Assembly: GCA_023430245.1 (NCBI GenBank)
Contig: JAEZBA010000340.1
Span: 1-5,595 of the forward strand
Direction of reading: 5' to 3'
Length of the DNA stretch: 5,595 bases
DNA from: Pseudomonadota bacterium
GTDB taxonomy: Bacteria > Pseudomonadota > Alphaproteobacteria > Rhizobiales > Xanthobacteraceae
The translations under genes and the position numbers were made by a program. The notes under the pieces are model-generated. The model had not been told where the DNA came from. It made no database searches and saw nothing but the letters and a program-made list of their open reading frames with translations. This document shows positions 5,267 to 5,595 of this stretch, piece after piece (the first letter of the stretch is position 1; every line of letters starts with the position of its first letter).

Positions 5267-5595
5267 CTACAGCCACTTCTTCCACTTGAAGAACAGATAC
5301 GGCACGACAGCCGACACCACCATTGCGATCAGCGCCACCGGATAGCCGTAGACGGACTTGAGTTCGGGCATGAACTCGAAATTCATGCCGTAGATCGATG
5401 CGACCAGCGTCGGCGGCATCATCACCACCGCAACCACCGAGAACAGCTTGATGATGTTGTTCTGCTCGAGATTGACCACGCCCTGCATGGCGTCGAGCAG
5501 GAACGTGATCTTGTTGGACAGATAAGCAGCGTGGTCGGAGAGCGAATGCACGTCGCTCTGCATGCCGCGCAGCTCGCCGCGCTTATCCTTCGCCC
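5267..5595 (-). CDS. corA: CorA family magnesium/cobalt transport protein, C-terminal part, cut by the right edge
   Basis: The frame stays open to the right edge, so only the last ~108 residues are present. The large N-terminal cytoplasmic domain lies outside the window. What remains includes the end of the long stalk helix (SDVHSLSDHAAYLSNKITFL and LDAMQGVVNLEQNNIIKLFS), the pore-lining first membrane helix (VVAVVMMPPTLVASIYG) and the signature GMN motif that forms the selectivity loop, followed by MPEL. The second membrane helix (YPVALIAMVVSAVVPYLFF) and the basic tail KWKKWL end the protein. CorA forms a homopentameric inner-membrane channel for Mg2+ and also passes Co2+ and Ni2+. The canonical GMN-MPEL arrangement favours CorA over ZntB. 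The internal ATG at 5563 is not the real start, since conserved stalk sequence continues upstream. The gene converges on the SDR gene with only 5 bases between the stop codons. Confidence 0.95.
   Translation of the reverse strand, partial: AKDKRGELRGMQSDVHSLSDHAAYLSNKITFLLDAMQGVVNLEQNNIIKLFSVVAVVMMPPTLVASIYGMNFEFMPELKSVYGYPVALIAMVVSAVVPYLFFKWKKWL

Noticed and set aside
5277..5293. Inverted repeat TTCTTC-cactt-GAAGAA just after the SDR gene, a possible terminator
   Set aside because: It lies inside the last codons of corA (the KWKKWL region), is AT-rich, and no T run follows, so coding constraint explains it better.

Overview
The window reads as chromosomal DNA from a GC-rich alphaproteobacterium, most likely in the Hyphomicrobiales near Bradyrhizobium, Afipia or Rhodopseudomonas. 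This placement is an inference from codon use, the alphaproteobacterial style of the DnaJ, PdxH and CorA proteins, and the small lipoprotein of the RT0821/Lpp0805 type. No tRNA, rRNA, CRISPR array, insertion sequence or phage gene was seen. The whole window is dense, compact and housekeeping-like, with seven genes, two of them cut by the window edges.

Layout. On the + strand, the end of an ECF sigma factor (to 193) is followed after 10 bases by its probable membrane anti-sigma factor (204-1037), a regulatory pair. The anti-sigma gene runs tail-to-tail into, and overlaps by 39 bases, an AI-2E/PerM-type permease (999-2051, - strand). That permease lies downstream of a zinc-finger-less DnaJ co-chaperone (2142-3116, - strand) with a 90-base gap, so the two may be cotranscribed. 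A 199-base intergenic stretch with several hairpins and a possible dnaJ promoter separates dnaJ from a small lipoprotein gene (3316-3744, - strand).

The lipoprotein gene is divergent from pdxH (3829-4470, + strand; last step of pyridoxal phosphate synthesis and salvage). The 84-base divergent gap carries a perfect 10-bp inverted repeat, the most conspicuous unexplained element here. pdxH is followed after 35 bases by a short-chain dehydrogenase/reductase (4506-5261), probably in one operon. That gene converges, 5 bases away, on the C-terminal end of a CorA magnesium/cobalt channel gene (5267 to the right edge, - strand).

The genes form several independent small units rather than one pathway: sigma/anti-sigma signalling, a chaperone plus permease unit, an envelope lipoprotein, vitamin B6 metabolism plus an oxidoreductase, and divalent metal transport. 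I see no clear case for a new defence, mobile or biosynthetic system. The best leads are regulatory: the inverted repeat in the lipoprotein/pdxH gap, the alternative hairpins after the lipoprotein gene, the dyad inside a possible dnaJ promoter, and the cysteine-free anti-sigma factor.
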